Source: Timema cristinae (lineage: Eukaryota; Arthropoda; Insecta; Phasmatodea; Timematidae). From it: a stretch of 64,000 nt of DNA. Positions 12,270-24,944 of the stretch are shown here, in pieces. Position numbers and translations under genes: made by a program. The notes under the pieces are model-generated. The model searched no databases, had not been told where the DNA came from, and saw only the letters and a list, made by a program, of their open reading frames with translations. Numbering within the stretch: the first letter of the stretch is position 1; every line of letters begins with the position of its first letter. The stretch spans positions 61,521,317 through 61,585,316 of the forward strand of contig JBCFYV010009882.1 in assembly GCA_039000515.1 (NCBI GenBank). Reading direction: 5' to 3'.

Positions 12270-12893
12270 GTGAGTTGTTGCATTGGATTTTTGTTTATCT
12301 CAAACACTTCACACACCCATGTAATTAATATAGGCAACTTAAAACAAGAGGTAATCAAGAAATAGAATTCACCAATACTTGATTGTTTCCTCTAATTTTA
12401 TTCTACTAATTTGTAGGACACAACTATCGCACATATCCTAAGATCTGAATTTCATGGAAATTCTTTATGCTGGGGAACCATATTTATCTTTATAGTAATA
12501 ATAATTATTAGGTTAAGTGGTTTTTACCTTATTGTTTTTCTTTACTTAAAACAGTCTAATATACAGCACTATATGTGTTAATATAATTTAATATGCGTTA
12601 CTATAAAACATTTAAATGGTTTAATACTTCAGATAATAAAACCAGTGGACCCATGTATGTTAATATATTGATTTACAATCTCTCAATTTCCCGTATAAGT
12701 ATGGGAACGTATTAAAATGAAGTATGGGGATGGTCTTGTGTGATCCGTATGCACAGTTTTGTTTGTTGGCGCTATTGATACGTAGAAGTTGTGCCACAGT
12801 GTCACACATGGTCTAAGGATCGAAAATACCGGTGTAGATTACCATTAGGGAGGGTGAGCTCGATATAATTTTGGAGTCGTAGCGGGTTCGTGC
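12270..12893. other. sif intron 1, first part
   Basis: AT-rich intron sequence up to about 12700. Base composition then becomes more GC-rich as the unidentified island begins. No exon or element was identified here. Confidence 0.4.
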
Positions 12894-13205
12894 TTAAGCT
12901 GCAGACAGAGTTAACAAGAAATTGTCAAAAATATTTTCAGAGGTTCTGCATGACCGGTTTGAGTAAGAAAACATGATTTCGTTATAAAACTGTTTCATCC
13001 CGTTAAGAGTATTAACCAAAACGGAATTAGTGCCGTATTTCCTGGGCGGGATATAACTTTTTACACGGTCTTTATACCATGATCGTTCTCCAAGAATTGT
13101 AAAATAACGTTTTAATCTGCCTGTCCGGTGGTGAAAAATCAAAGTTACTGGGATTTGGTGAGTGTGACTTTTCATTGTCCATCGAGTATGAGAAGCGAAG
13201 GCCAA
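12894..13205 (-). CDS. Hypothetical frame, 103 codons, downstream of the 271-codon frame
   Basis: Same strand as the 271-codon frame and about 160 bp downstream of it. The open frame is bounded upstream by a TGA. It has no strong ATG start at its beginning (first codon TTG), so it is either the tail of a broken longer frame or chance. It has basic, His- and Arg-rich composition and no recognised domain. It is listed because it shares the compositional island with the longer frame. Confidence 0.25.
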   Translation of the reverse strand: MAFASHTRWTMKSHTHQIPVTLIFHHRTGRLKRYFTILGERSWYKDRVKSYIPPRKYGTNSVLVNTLNGMKQFYNEIMFSYSNRSCRTSENIFDNFLLTLSAA

Positions 13206-13365
13206 ACCGGTAAATTTGTGATGATATTTTCATGTGTATATCCTGCAGAGCTAATGCCTGGGAAAGTGATTTAAAACTGACCTTTCATAGTAGGGCATGG
13301 GATTAACTGGCCGGGATTCACTAATTAAATATTTTGGGTTAACCTTTCCACTGCATATTGACTAT

Positions 13366-13484
13366 TTATGGAAACTTTACCCTTGATGCATAATGTTTTA
13401 TACACTTTAAACGTGTTGGAAAGAAGCACGTGCTATAAATATTATTAATAAATGTCCCCTTCACCTCCTCGCCAACAAGATCGG

Positions 13485-13535
<51 letters not shown>

Positions 13536-14181
13536 GACGTGCTGGCGCAAAAACCACACTGATGGCTTTGAATTTTTTCACCTTAATTAAGCTCATTTCC
13601 CTTTTCAAACAGAATTTTTGATTTGTTAATACGCACCGTGTCAACGATTTGAGTTTTAATTTACTACGAGGGTTTGGGCAACGATTGCTATATTGGTTGT
13701 CTCTAATTTGAAGCACCTTGGTTGTTAGAAAGTCGGCATATGTACTTTTGATACTGGAATGTTTGGCACCATAATTTTCATCGATGAGGTTCTGAAGGAT
13801 GTCTACAGAGCTATACGTGCTATGTTTTGTAATGTAGCACCACAGCAGAGTTAACGATTCTTGCCTTAACATCCGGATTATTGAAGGTGTTGCAATACAC
13901 GCATTATTTTTTAAAGATATTACCGTACGAATCGTTGCGTGAACTCTGACCTCATGTCGGTTTGAAAACTTAGAGGTTTTACGTACACTTGGTCGAAAAT
14001 GTGTTGAAAAGTCCCACACGACACTCCCCAATTTAGAGGGAAGCGTCCTCACCAAGGCCATATTTCTAAATACGATGATGATCGGGAGCAAGTACATGGC
14101 ACCATCGTTGTATTTGCTGGAATTTCCCATTTCATTTACACCAGCTTGCCAGAAACCATCCATGCTGGACACCACGTACAT
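13366..14181 (-). CDS. Hypothetical protein, 271 codons, origin unknown
   Basis: This is the longest uninterrupted non-transposon frame in the window outside the Copia element, which is notable at this AT content. It starts at an ATG (MYVVSSMDGFWQAG) and has mixed composition, including a basic C-terminal half with several Cys and Arg residues. There is no signal peptide or clear membrane span. The part after about residue 217 is an Ile-Tyr run from a (TA)n tract at 13486-13534, followed by about 30 more codons. The original protein therefore probably ended, or was interrupted, near that repeat. I do not recognise the family. It may be a decayed gene of a mobile element or virus, or a chance frame. 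Confidence 0.35.
13486..13534. repeat. (TA)n microsatellite inside the island
   Basis: A pure TA run that extends the minus-strand frame with Ile-Tyr codons. It is probably an expansion that arose after the surrounding sequence. Confidence 0.95.
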
Positions 14182-14822
14182 GGTGCATGGAATTTATTTT
14201 TTATAGTTGTATGTGTAAAGTGTATGCGTTATGTGCATAAACCATTCTCGTACTCCGACTATATTTTTCTTTGAGGGATTTATGAGTGACATTTCCCCTG
14301 AAAGCCCTGTAATATTTGCCAAATGATCCATAAGGCGCGGAAAGACGCAACCACTTTTTTTTTGTCCCCTGTTACTAAATTCTTATTTTTCAAAGAGGGC
14401 TTTGCGATGGGATAAGGTGTTTAGGTAAGGGCGTTGGATTTATGATGAATAATGAACGTTTCGGGTTGACCATACATTATTTTGGGACGTTTATTTTTTT
14501 AGAGTGGCGTGAGAAACTCTTGCCCACCCAATGGCCCTTCATGTCAGCTCAATAAGTCATAATCGCTTTCTGAGGTACCAAGTTGTATGGTAACATCTCC
14601 ATCTTAATATCTCAACTGGTAAATTCTCTCCTAGTCGATACGAAAAATGACACTTTTATTTCACCTACCTGATCAGTCAGGCCCACTTATTCCTGAATAA
14701 TAGTGTAGGGTTGTGGATGATGCTCCGGCCACTGACAAATCAATGACTAGATAGGCAGGAGTGGCTCTTAGTTTTCCGTGTCCGCTCGGAGAGCTGGCGT
14801 AGATGAAACGGTCAGGGTCCAT

Positions 14823-16663
14823 ACACTAAAATTTAAATTATTGAACATAAAAGAGAACACAAACACATATTGTAGATAATAATTTTGGCACATAAACTCA
14901 TTTATTTTGATGCCATTTTTATCACATACAGAGTAACGAATGAACTTGTATTTTTGATTTATACTAAATCCCCAAACATCTGTTATTTATTGAAAAATAA
15001 ATGGCACAACACAATCGCACAAACTTTCTAATTTTAGTTTGAGCAAAATTTCCAACAAACTACAGGAAAGTTAGTTTTCGTTTTATTCATTGAATTTGAG
15101 GAAACTAAATGGTACGATAAAATCGTACAAAACTTCTAATACATCTAGGATCGTATTTATAATTGTAAATTAATTGTTAATACACTTTAACCATACAGAC
15201 ATGATAAAATAGCTCTGAACATAATTTTTCAGTAAACTAAAATTAAAGAGTATTTCCTCATAAAAAATCAAACACACAATATCACACTTTTTATTAAATA
15301 AAATAGCTCGAACCATTTTCAAACCTAATAGTTAAATAAAAATTCACGCCTTTCCAACACTCAATCCACACTCAAAGCATATCGTCAATACCCTAAAATT
15401 AATTATCATGTATCTGGAATCTGATTTAAACTAAATCGTAAATCCCATTTTCCTAAGTAGATTATCTTGACATTAAAAATATATTATAAATATCACTCAG
15501 ACATGAGTCATCTGTTGACTATTTTTTAAATCATGTATTATGTGATATAAGTTCCATGTGGTCAAGCAAAATATTTCTTAAGTTAACTTCCTTCACAAAA
15601 ATTACATTAAAAATAGATTATATTTATCAAAAATAAATAAATTTAAAAACCAACAACATTTTTTTAAGAATTACGTCTCATGTAAAACATTTTCCAGCTA
15701 TGCAATTTGAATTGAACTTTATAGGTAATAAGATACTTCAATCAAATTAATTACAATCAATAAAAAATTTACCGAATTTGAAAAAAATACAAGGTATCGA
15801 TAAACTATTTTTGAAAATTGAAACATCCTAGACAGCCATTTTAAACTTTTATTTAACTCCTCTTAAACAGATTTATGTCTCATGTATAATATTCATTAAC
15901 AAAACTACTATTGCAATTTACAAACATCACTAAACTACACTTAAATAATTTTTTTACCAAAGAAAAGTAAAAATCACTATTTACTAGGAAAACAACAAAC
16001 ATTAATCAATAGGCATTTCGCAAATTGAGTGAATGCTGTGTAAAAAACCCAAAATCATTTTCTAAATTTCATATTGTAAAATTTAAGGTCATAATATATA
16101 TATATTAGAAGGAAAAAAATATTACTTCCGTATATCATTCACGGACAAACCTAAACTATAAAAAGGAAAATGATTTTATAAATTTCCCGTGCGATGAGTA
16201 GGGACACCAGCTAGTCTCATAAATTACATGAAAAAGTATAAAAAATGTGAATTTAGGAGGTGGGAGTATTCCTTAGTACTAGAATGAATTATGGCATATT
16301 CAGGAGAAGGACGGTAGATAAGAGGGAACACACACGCATTATTATTGAGAGGAGATGGGGAAACCCCAGTGAAAAGTAATTTGTGGAAGGAAATAACTTT
16401 GAGTCCACCACGTCATAGTTAATTCAGTCAAATATGATTCAAGCACCACAAACTAAGGAGACAGCCTGTGTGGGTCACTTAATCGGTGTGTAACAACCAT
16501 GTTACAAAAGCCGTTTGTTTCTAATCTTAGTTCTCAAATATCTAAATTTGTGTGTAGTTGAGTTTACATTATTTTTCAAAGAGATTCTGATTCCAAGGCT
16601 AAAATCGATAAAACCAATTCTAAAATTGAATCTCTATAATATTGTTATTAACTTATGTGTAAG
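14823..16663. other. sif intron 1, AT-rich remainder
   Basis: Strongly AT-rich, no exon seen. A possible decayed Helitron 3' end lies at about 16186-16216 (CCCGTGCGATGAG...CAGCTAG|T). It resembles the CCGTGCGAAGC...CTAGT ends of insect Helitrons, but the hairpin is poor. The intron ends with the acceptor TTATGTGTAAG before 16664. Confidence 0.4.
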
Positions 16664-16931
16664 GTTCCTGAGCGTGAAGAAATGGCTGCTGAGGAAGAAA
16701 CATCAGATTGAGTTGGCCCGGAAGCGTGGTTGGAAAGGTTATTGGGTGTGTCTGAAGGGCACCACCCTCCTCTTCTACCCTTGTGACTCTCGAGAAGGGC
16801 GATCTGTGGAAGCTGCTCCCAAACATCTTATAATCGTGGATGGTGCCATAATGCAGCCCATACCAGAACATCCCAAACGAGACTACATATTTTGTCTGAG
16901 CACCGCATTCGGAGATGCCTATTTGTTTCAG
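16664..16931 (+). CDS. sif: sif exon: core of the first PH domain
   Basis: Encodes the bulk of the N-terminal pleckstrin-homology domain, which in TIAM/SIF proteins binds phosphoinositides and, with the helical extension, docks the GEF at the membrane. The sequence starts (Gly)[18 protein letters not shown] and carries the [18 protein letters not shown] strand pair. It ends in FGDAYLFQ. The basic cluster [17 protein letters not shown] is the expected lipid-binding face. Acceptor is TGTGTAAG before 16664; the donor is CAG|GTAAGC. An open frame continues upstream to 16515 and downstream to 16961, but these are intronic. Confidence 0.95.
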
Positions 16932-18045
16932 GTAAGCTATTTATTACGCATGAAATCTTGACAGAATTTTAAAATTCTTTTAATTACCTATTACTTTTTG
17001 TTCCAATAATATAACAAAATAATTAAACTATAATAATATTAATATTCTCTTTTCAAGCAGATTTTATTGTGATAAGCTTCATAAACTTACTCTTTGTAAT
17101 AATTTTGATAGTTGTAATTTTGCCCTGAAATATGTATTTCTTTGTACAGTAACTTCTCGGACATCACTAAATCCTATTTTTGTTTTATTAATAATTCCTA
17201 AGAGTTTATCTTTATAGGCCATTCAATAAGTTTCCAGACATTGATATTTAAAGGAAGACCCAACTTAAATGGTTATTTATTAAAAGACTATAATTTGTGG
17301 TTACGATAGATTGATCTCAAATAATTTTACTTTTATGTATCTACCCAATGATAATTTAACATCTAAATCTATTTATAAAATGTAATATATATATATGTAT
17401 ATATATCCTCTTTCACGATACATATATATATATCTCCTCTTTCACGATATATAAGCTTCTTTTTACACAACGAATTTTATCTTTTTTCTTGTTGAAGTAA
17501 TGAAAGTGGGTGATTTGAAATAACCCAAAATTAATAGACAAACATTTCCACACATCTAGATGTTTTACTAAAGTATTTTTAAAAACAAATAGAAAATTAT
17601 GGTATTGGACACATCAAAATAATATCTAATGCAAGCTAGGTTTAAAATAACTAAAAATGTTCTTTTAAATAATTTAGTTCATCAAAATATATTTGAAAGT
17701 AAAGTTATAATACAAATAACACAAACACATTTCTAAACATTGACAGAAATTTAGTAAATTTATTTGAAGAAATCTTGACTCTCTCTTACAAGCGCTACTA
17801 CTTTATGTAAGAAGTAACCAGCAGTAATAAGCCATCATCACAGGTTTTCATCTTTCCTGATAACGTTTCTCCATTTATGTCTTGGTGAAACTTTTCACCC
17901 TTTTGGTCGCTCACAGTTACTGAATTTTCTGGAAACAAGCTCAGATGCAAATGCAGATAATTAACTTTAAAGAACATTTGGCATCATTAGGTTTTATATC
18001 CCTACAGCAAATATGACACTAATACTTAAGTTATCTTCTTTTTTA
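16932..18045. other. sif intron 2, first part
   Basis: AT-rich. A short direct repeat of a CCTCTTTCACGATA unit with TA runs lies at about 17390-17455. Nothing else was recognised. Confidence 0.45.
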
Positions 18046-18058
18046 TTTCCAAAAATTC

Positions 18059-18356
18059 GGTGACCTGGTGGTCTAGGGGTAAGGTGTCGGACTTCTGTGC
18101 TGAGGTCCGGGGTTCAATCCTCGGTCCCGGCACAAATTTATCTGATTACCAAACCCTTCCTTCATCTCTGACAAGACATCTTGTGAATGTGGGGAATGCC
18201 GGGCCTCCACCGTGGTTTGGATTCCACGTTAAACTCTAGGTCCTCCATTTCAGCTCACAATCTCCCTACCATTACACGTTAGCATAAGTGCGTATAACCC
18301 GAACGGGTAGTAAGACTCGGTGCTATATAATAATAATAATAATAATAATAATATAG
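18059..18356 (+). mobile_element. tRNA-derived SINE, family A, copy 2 (best preserved)
   Basis: A near-intact copy. The A box is TGGTCTAGGGG (18069-18079), the B box GGTTCAATCC (18111-18120), and the tail is ACCCGAACGGGTAGTAAGAC with GGTGCTA and an (ATA)n run. The 12-bp target-site duplication TTTCCAAAAATT is at 18046-18057 and 18357-18368. The perfect duplication and intact promoter boxes suggest it is the youngest copy here. RNA polymerase III would transcribe such an element, and LINE machinery would have inserted it. Confidence 0.92.
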
Positions 18357-18368
18357 TTTCCAAAAATT

Positions 18369-19360
18369 ACCTTGACGAAACATTTAAGGGACCAGCATGA
18401 ATCAAATTCAAGCTTGTTTAGAGATATATTAAAGTTAGAATCATTAAGTTATCTTAGTATTCGTGGCCCAACAAATATTCCCTACTTGAGTTTTAAATTT
18501 GAAATCTTGGACACGTATTTCTTAAGTAACATAATCCCTAGACTCCTTCGTCAATTAGTTTGACTGCATTTTTCATCAGACCTAGTTATATATATATATA
18601 TATATATAAGATGAAGTAAGACACTACTAGTATCTACTAATGGAGCATGTTTCACGATGTTTTCACAAGGTAAAAATTGTTGCCTTTTAGGCCAGTATTT
18701 AATAATGTAGTGTTATTTTGTAGCACGACTATCTAATGACAGAGAAAGCAGCAATATTTGCTAGAGCCAGTTTGGAGTCCAAGAATCAAAGCGATAACTT
18801 TTAAATCACAACATATGATTCAACCATATTAATTCATATTAATACGCATTCAGTATCAGTGACATGCTTTCATAGCTTCCTTTCCTTTTGACAGAATGTG
18901 CTGTTGGGATAAAAGGATTTTCATTACTATTGTGCAACAAAACTGTTTTTAAGTTAAACTTAGATAAATCTATAAATAAAACAATTCTTCATTATTATAT
19001 TGAGAGCCTAAATATTTCATGAGACATTCAATTTTTTTTCACAAAATAGAGTTGGAATTCTACATATTAAAATATACAGTGAAGAGTTAATTTCGGTGAT
19101 GATGGTGATGATGATCTCGCTTATCCATATTTTATACAGCACACTACTGAAATCAAGTTTCTATTTGTTTACTGTAATAAGAAATCCAACTTGGCGGAAG
19201 AAGCCGTGGGAAATAACTGAGCAGAAAATGTGCTGTCCAGTTTACTGCAAACAAAATGACAATATGCACGCGTAGAAAGTCGTGACCATGTTGCATTGAA
19301 GTCATGTGTAAAATGTTGCCCCTGTAATATAATAAATCTGTTGTTTATTAAAGCTTACCC
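18369..19360. other. sif intron 2, no gene recognised
   Basis: AT-rich sequence with a short TA run at about 18588-18609. No domain or repeat was identified. Confidence 0.4.
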
Positions 19361-19582
19361 GCTTTGGTGGTCGATTGGTCTAAGCCAATGCATCACTCTC
19401 GCAATGTACTAAATTGTCAATGATGGGGAGATCAGGATTTCAATCCCAGTCGGATAAAATGAGGGCGTTTTCCTTAAAATAATGTTCCACTCTCCCTCCA
19501 CGTAAATGCGTATACACTCCCTCAAAGTTAAACCTTATTCATTCCTTACAAACTAGCGTAATTAATACATACGCGTAAAGAT
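19361..19582 (+). mobile_element. tRNA-derived SINE, family B, copy 1
   Basis: The head is CGCTTTGGTGGTCGATTGGTCTAAGCC-like, with an A box at about 19376-19386. A degenerate B box, GATTTCAATCCC, lies at about 19436-19447. The body ends near CGTAATTAATACATACGCG. It differs from family A in head sequence. Target-site duplication was not found. Confidence 0.65.
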
Positions 19583-20277
19583 AATTCTTTTTAAATCACC
19601 AGTATATATTTTTTATTGACTCTTCTTGAAACTTTTTAATAAGCCTTCCGATCTGTCTCTTCTAGCACCACGTTGGAGTTATCATAATTTAAATTTAAGT
19701 CTGATTGTTTAAAATGGTGGGATTTCTGAGACCACCATTCAAATACTAGCAGGAATCGCACGCACCCTTCCATATTTATACCTGAAACATTATTTAAGAA
19801 AATTGGAACAGTGTATATTAGCTTGGGAGGTGACACACCAATAATCTTATATATAATTTGATAATCCCTTTTCCGGCCATAGAATTAGTTAAGAGGAAAT
19901 GGCTGAGCAGATTTTGACAAACGACCACTCATTTTGACGGTTAAGTGTCCAGAAGGTCAGGAAGAATAGTAGTTTTCCACGAAAACACGATTTTCACAGT
20001 GAATTTTCAGTTTTTATCTATTTGTTTATTCTACATGAAAACCGTTATTTGTTGCATGGCTGTAAATCTCTAATTAAAATATATCTCTTTGGCTAAAAAA
20101 TAATAACTCAATATTTATTCGTTGGTCCGAACACATCACAATTTTCTCTTTGGATGGGGGTAATAACATATTTAAATTGAGATGCCTAAGCTGGGAAAAC
20201 TTTATTTTCTTTTGGAATGTTATCAATTCACAATTAAATCAACAAGATTGAGCATAGTTAGAAATAGGTTGTTGTTA

Positions 20278-20547
20278 TTATTATTATTATTATTATTAGC
20301 ACCGCGTCTTACTACCCGTTCGGGTTATACGCACTTACGCTAATGTGTAATGGTAGGGTGATAGTGAGATGAAATGAAGGACCTACAGTTTAACGTGGAA
20401 TCCGAACCACGGTGGAGGCCTGGCATTCCCCACATTCACAAGATGTCTTGTCAGAGGTGAAGGAAGGGTTTGGTAATTAGATAAATCTTTGCCGGGACCG
20501 AGGATCGAACCCCGGCCGCCAGCACAGAAGTCTGACACCAGGTCACC
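20278..20547 (-). mobile_element. tRNA-derived SINE, family A, copy 3
   Basis: Inverted copy beginning on the plus strand with the (ATT)n tail and AGCACCGCGTCTTACTACCC and ending with the tRNA-like head. About 16 bp of the head is missing between GACACC and AGGTCACC, which removes the A box. The B box is present as GGATCGAACCCC. The 12-bp target-site duplication AGGTTGTTGTTA is at 20266-20277 and 20548-20559. It sits inside Helitron A and is absent from the matching place in element B. Confidence 0.9.
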
Positions 20548-20989
20548 AGGTTGTTGTTAAATTCGTGAAAATATTGTGTACGTTTTGTTTACCGCAAGAT
20601 AAAATGATGTTTAAATATGTTTTGTTAGATATCATAAGCTCAAAAACGATAAAATGGTCTTAAATAATGTTTTAAAATAGCAATTTTAGCTATCTAAATA
20701 TGAGTTTTAGTGTTCATTTTTCCAAAAAATGTGTTTTGATGTTGATTTTGTCAAATGATGGATTTTGATGTATATTTTAGCAAATAGTATCATAATACAA
20801 ATACGTAAGTTAAGCTATGTTTTCATTTTACCGATTAATTTTGAGGATATGATATTTAAAAGTAATGTTTTGTGTACCACATCTATTTCCACATTCTTAC
20901 AAATGCAATTTGTTATGTTTCCATGTTGCTACTTAAATTTGAGGGAATGATATTTCAAAGTACCGTAATGTTTTGTGTACCACATCTAT

Positions 20990-21766
20990 AGTTTCACATT
21001 CTCTTTCTGACACACTCTCTCACGCTATAACACACTCTCTCACACTCTCTACCATCTCTCTCTCTCTTTCACACACACACACCCTCTCTAACATACTCTC
21101 GCTATCATTTAATCTTCTCTCATTTTCTCTCAGAATTTATCCCTTTCTCTCACAAACTATCTACCCTCACATACACTCACTATCACACAGTTTCTCTCAC
21201 ATTCTTTTTATTATACTCTCTCTCTTAATCTCTCTACTAAACGATCTCTCTTTCTCAAACGCTCTCTATCTCTTAAAAGCGCTCTCTCTCTCTCAAGCGC
21301 TCTCTCTTTCGCTCTCAAACTCTCTTTTTCTCTCAAACCCTCTCTCTCTAAAGCTCTCTCTCAAATGCACGCGCTCTCTTTCTCAAATGCTATTATATTG
21401 GACGTTCTCTTTGTTGAACGCTCTCTCTCAAACACTTGCTTTTTTTCTCAAAATCCTTCTCTTTTAAACTCTCTCTAAATCCCTCTCTCTTTCTATCTCA
21501 AATTATGTATAAATAACTCTCACTCTCTCTAGCTTAATATCACTTTCTTAAACTAACTCTCTCAATTTCTCTAACTCTCTACATCAAACACTTTTTCAAA
21601 CACTTTCTCTTAAACTCTTTCTCTCTAACTTTATCTCACTCTAATTTTCTTTCTCTAAACTAATCTCTCCCTCTCTAAATTTCTCTCTTTAGCTCTATCT
21701 AACACGCCCTCACATTTTCTCTCTCTTTCACACAATATTTTTCTCAAAATTTTACACTCTCTCTTT

Positions 21767-21831
<65 letters not shown>

Positions 21832-21960
21832 TTTATCGCGAAATCATGAATTCTTCCTCACATATTCTCTTTCTCTCTCACACACACTCTCACTTTATCT
21901 CACACACACTCTCGCTTCACATACACACACACTCTCTCTTTCTCTCCCTCTTCTCCCAGT
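20990..21960. repeat. CT/CA-rich low-complexity core of element A
   Basis: Long runs of CTCTCTC, CACACTCTC and a pure (CA)n stretch near 21771-21828. The Ser-Leu-Thr-His frames here (for example 20973-21467) are translations of simple sequence, not genes. The same kind of core occupies element B at 27205-28330. Confidence 0.9.
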
Positions 21961-22203
21961 ATTTCTCTTACTCACACATATACACATACTCTCACTGTCA
22001 CTCGTTCACACTCACTCAATCTCTCAATCGTTTATTCTCATTCTCTATTAGGGCCCCTATACGACAGTCAGACTGTCAGTCCTAAGAATGACAGTCTGAC
22101 TGTCAGTATGCATCAGTATTTACAACGAGACCATACACGGCCATTCTTCGCTTCATTATTTCTATTAGTCTCAGCTCCTTCATGCACTGTGCAACAACAT
22201 AGA

Positions 22204-24944
22204 CAGTGGTGGCTCGTAGCTAAAATTAGTGGAGGTTCTGCTCCAGAAAATGTTTAGCCTTTGTTTTAAAATTGTGTAAAAGGGAAAAAACATGTATAAA
22301 AAGAAAATGTATTCAGGAACTTGATAAAATCATAACAAAAAAAAAAACCAAACATTTCTTACTTACTTTAACTTAAATTGTTACAGTTCAAGCTTGATCT
22401 ATTCATTTAAAAATGAAATCCATTATTCTAGTTTTAATTTGCGCAATAAGTTCAATAATTTCCTCTTTGATCTCTGGATGACAATCGAGGAAATTTCTCT
22501 TCATTGAAAGAACTGCAAGAAGATTTAGTCGTTCTGAATTCATAGGGATTCTTAAAGAAGTTTTTATTCTTTTCAATGTTGAAAAGCAGCGCTCTGCCTC
22601 TGATGTAGTCATGGGAATTGTCAAGAGGATTTTTATCAGTTTAGTAATTTCACTAAAAACATAATCTAGATTATTTCCCAAGATAAATTTCAGCAGCTCA
22701 ATTAATTTGCAATATTCATGAATATCAGTCCTACAATAGAATACTTTTTGCTCAGTTTCAAGCTTTTCTTTTTCAAACGTGGGATAAGCTTCAGTGGTCA
22801 GTACTATCTCTTTTGTGGGATGTTCATTCTTAAATCTAGTAAAGCAATTCTTGTTGAACAATTTAGCAGCTAATAAGTGTTTAGTGGAAGAATATCTGTC
22901 CATTATATCAACACATATATAGACTCACACTTCCTTAGATTCTGCCATGAGTGTCTTTGAAGGATTCTCACAGTACTTTGAGTTTCTCAATTCTAAAATA
23001 TCAGTTTTGAAATTTGTTATATATTCATTGACTTTAAACACATTAATTTTTCGAGATTAAATTTGGTTGTAAATTATTTCAACATGATGAAAAAGCTCAA
23101 ACCAAAACTTGAAATTATCATCATTCAGGTATTTTAAAAATCATGTTGCTTTTGCAATGTTTTTATTTTCATTTGATGTTGACTGAATTTCAGTAAGGCT
23201 GTTTTTAAAGGTTGCAAATTTTCATGAACTCTGTTTATGGTCCGTATGTTGAAATTCGACCTTGTAGAAGATGGATGTGGAATGCTGACGTCCATATGTT
23301 TTTTGAGAATGGACACACGTTGTGGTGATCATGAGAAGAATGTTGGAATAGCCAGAATGTTAGAGATAAAAATTATTGCGTTTCGTGTAATACTTGCTTC
23401 ATTTCTCATTATTAAATTAAGTTGATGTGCATAACAGTGAATGAAATGTGCATTACTATAAACTCCTTTTGTTTGTGCTTGAACTCCTGCTTTTTTGCCT
23501 TTCATGACATTTCCTTGGAAAATTATGTCCAATTGTTCTAAAATACGTTTTGATATATATCATCTGCAGTTTGATTTTCTGGAATAAAGAATCCCCCCAA
23601 AACGCTCAAATATTTATCCATTCAATACCTACCGTAGAACAAGGGCCATTTGAGTGTGTTCCGAAACATATGTTGTGTCATCAGCCATGGCAGCTAAAAT
23701 GGAAGCTTTTCTAATTTCCGTCCTTATCTCCTCATGGTATATTTGTAGCAGGCAGTCAAGTATCTCATTCTGAATGGTCTTAGAAATACCTTTGAAGACT
23801 GCACGGATTTATAAGTGATTCTTCAAATTTGAATCTAATCTAGATGCAAAATTTACTAATCCTCTAAATACCCCTGGATTTACTGAATCGTCTTTTTCAT
23901 CATGTCCACGTAAGGGAGTTTCAAAGTTTCCACAAAAGTAAATGCAGTCTATTATTTTGGACATAATTTCACGGTTATTTTTAACTTTTATACTATGCTC
24001 ATTGATTGGAAGCTTGTATGCCTCGCAAAGTTTCTCCTTAATACTTACAGTTCCTAAAAGTGACAGTGAAACAACATTATCAACGTGCTTCTTTGACTTT
24101 TCATGCTTTTCAGTTTTTTCTTTAATTTTGTTTATATTTCTTAAACGATCTTTTGTCCACGGTACATCACCTTCAAACAGCAAACACGGGAACCAAAACA
24201 GGGCATTTTTTACTTCACAGCCGCAAAGCCAACTTTTCCGTTGGTAACATTCAGAATTAAAGCTACTAATATATTTCTTGATGCTTTTGCCTGGCTGAGA
24301 TATTAGACTATCAGGTGTTGAACGACCTCTTTTCTTAACTGTAACTTTCCCATGGAGAGATAGCTATAAAAACTTAAGCTGTTGAAGTTCACTTACAGTC
24401 ACAGAACCTATTTCTTGGAGATGCAAGGCCATGGTTAAAGTTTTCTGTTAAATAAAAGAACCGATAAAAATTAATCAAATGAATAGCTGGAAGCAGAATA
24501 ATAATTTAATTCTACACTCTTCTACACTTTATCATATTCAAAAATTTGGTACACGGTTTTTAAGCATAACACACGCTGAGTAAAAAATACTTCCTTCCAC
24601 CATCACTCCAGAGCCGGCACTTCGAGAGAAACAGTACTCTCTCTACCTGGCAGTCACGCCTTCCTCCCCACCCCTTTCCTATTTGCACATGTGTACAACA
24701 GTCAAACAACACGTCGCTGGAACTGTGAAGCGCAAAGTTCCATACAAAGATTTTTGTGTTTTTTTCATAAACTGGGGGATGGCTACTGAAGTAATGACAT
24801 TAAGCTCAAGTACTATATATTGTACTACAAAATTAAGAAAGAACTAAAGAAAAAAAGGACTCATCATATTAAATGTTATCGATAATATCAAATGGAAATA
24901 GGGGGTGCTACAGTTCCGCAGTGCCTATACACGAGCCGCCACTG
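22204..24944 (-). mobile_element. hAT element copy 2, longer copy
   Basis: The plus-strand left end is CAGTGGTGGCTCGTAGC at 22204. The right end finishes CACGAGCCGCCACTG at 24944, giving about 15-bp inverted ends. An 8-bp target-site duplication, AACATAGA (22196-22203) and AACATGGA (24945-24952), differs at one base. This confirms the hAT superfamily. The 2741-bp element holds a broken transposase on the minus strand. It lies within the TIR element at 22051-25246. Confidence 0.92.
22403..24183 (-). pseudogene. hAT transposase, broken
   Basis: Three minus-strand blocks belong to one transposase. 24183-23809 is the N-terminal region (FEGDVPWTKDRLRNINKIKE; a TTF/DUF4371-type start with a KHEKSKKH stretch). 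23532-23329 is the central block, with the family motif FIHCYAHQLNLIMR. 22903-22403 is the C-terminal dimerisation region, with SEAERCFSTLKRIKTSLR. Frameshifts and stops separate the blocks, so no active enzyme is expected. The longer C-terminal frame (166 codons) is better preserved than in copy 1. Confidence 0.85.

Larger units (their letters stand above)
12894..14822 (-). other. Unidentified coding-like island in sif intron 1
   Basis: The segment is less AT-rich than its surroundings and carries several minus-strand frames in a row. They are a frame starting at an ATG near 14822 (about 48 codons, MDPDRFIYASSPSGHGKLRA at its start), a 271-codon frame (14181-13366) and a 103-codon frame (13205-12894). 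No reverse transcriptase, transposase or other domain signature was recognised. I see no terminal repeats or target duplication, so the borders are only the limits of the unusual sequence. Candidates are an unknown transposon, an integrated viral fragment, or a retroposed host sequence. I cannot choose between them. Confidence 0.4.

Noticed and set aside
16653..16871. 72-codon minus-strand frame opposite the PH exon
   Set aside because: Antisense shadow of a conserved coding exon.
18059..18132. Functional tRNA gene at the SINE head
   Set aside because: The pol III boxes fit, but the sequence continues into a SINE body and tail with a flanking duplication, and identical heads occur in other copies.
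20973..22085. Long Ser/Leu/Thr/His-rich frames (164 and 79 codons)
   Set aside because: They are translations of CT and CA low-complexity sequence in the Helitron core. Similar frames appear in element B in other phases.
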